Of a stretch of 25,610 bases of DNA, positions 25,446 to 25,610 are shown one piece after another. The stretch comes from Thioalkalivibrio nitratireducens (lineage in GTDB: Bacteria > Pseudomonadota > Gammaproteobacteria > Ectothiorhodospirales > Ectothiorhodospiraceae). The notes below the pieces were generated by a model that was not told where the DNA came from, searched no databases, and saw only the letters and a program-made list of their open reading frames with translations. The first letter of the stretch is position 1, and each line of letters begins with the position of its first letter. The stretch spans positions 1 through 25,610 of the forward strand of contig JAABSN010000029.1 in NCBI GenBank assembly GCA_011390385.1. The letters are read 5' to 3'. Made by a program: the position numbers and the translations under genes.

Positions 25446-25610
25446 ATTGCGTCCCAGGAGCCGGTCGGACTTCGGTGCCCGTAGCGAGCCGGTCGGGAAA
25501 GCGAGGGCAGTTTTTCCTGATTTCGAGGCGCATCGTGGTTCTATGCAACGAGGAATCAGGGAAAGATGCACCGCTCTTCCCACCGGCGCAGTAAGCGCAG
25601 GACACGTCCG
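25446..25610. repeat. Repeat-rich non-coding sequence at the window edge
   Basis: GAGCCGGTCGG occurs twice in direct orientation (25458-25468 and 25486-25496). An inverted pair, CCTGATT near 25516 and AATCAGG near 25554, forms the ends of a hairpin of about 45 bases; the flanks TTT/AAA extend the pairing imperfectly. No protein-like frame is visible. A short leftward frame ending at 25556 is open to the window edge and cannot be judged. Confidence 0.4.

Noticed and set aside
1..25610. CRISPR arrays, tRNA or rRNA genes, insertion sequences and prophage genes
   Set aside because: No regularly spaced repeats, tRNA-like cloverleaf ends, rRNA segments or transposase/integrase-like proteins were recognised on either strand.

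Overview
The window looks like chromosomal DNA of a GC-rich gammaproteobacterium, most likely a sulfur-oxidising member of the Chromatiales/Ectothiorhodospiraceae type. The evidence for this is the gene content: a DsrE-family protein, a DsrS-like protein, and the gammaproteobacterial blocks nagZ / hpt / methylthioinosine phosphorylase and pabC-mltG-tmk-holB-pilZ. There is no rRNA or tRNA, so the placement is by gene content only.

The organising landmark is a dif site at 6387-6414. It matches my recollection of E. coli dif at 26 of 28 positions, which would make it the XerC/XerD chromosome-dimer resolution site. The gene layout agrees with a replication terminus. All five genes left of it read rightward (nagZ, copA, dsrE-like, hpt, thioinosine phosphorylase). 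All but one of the genes right of it read leftward. FtsK-orienting octamers (GGGNAGGG) point towards it in 10 of 11 cases counted by eye.

Left arm (1-6228): a repeat unit bounded by inverted ends, nagZ (cell-wall recycling), a two-HMA-domain Cu+ P-type ATPase, a single-cysteine DsrE-like protein, and then hpt and S-methyl-5'-thioinosine phosphorylase, which form a short salvage route (methylthioinosine to hypoxanthine to IMP).

Right arm, near part (6512-16741): a lipoprotein of the DUF2459 type, a cytosolic DsbA/FrnE-like protein and a rhodanese (a small thiol-chemistry operon); then a MoxR ATPase / VWA-DUF2201 / DsrS-like operon, proposed here as a maturation or control module for sulfur metabolism; then a translationally coupled RND adaptor-permease pair.

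Right arm, far part (16891-25610): bioA; a divergent pair made of a non-canonical KamA-type radical SAM protein and a class V aminotransferase, with a palindromic operator candidate between them; then the conserved pabC-mltG-tmk-holB block followed by pilZ, all leftward. Just upstream of pabC lies what looks like a decayed 3' remnant of pabB, preceded by repeat-rich non-coding sequence at the window edge.
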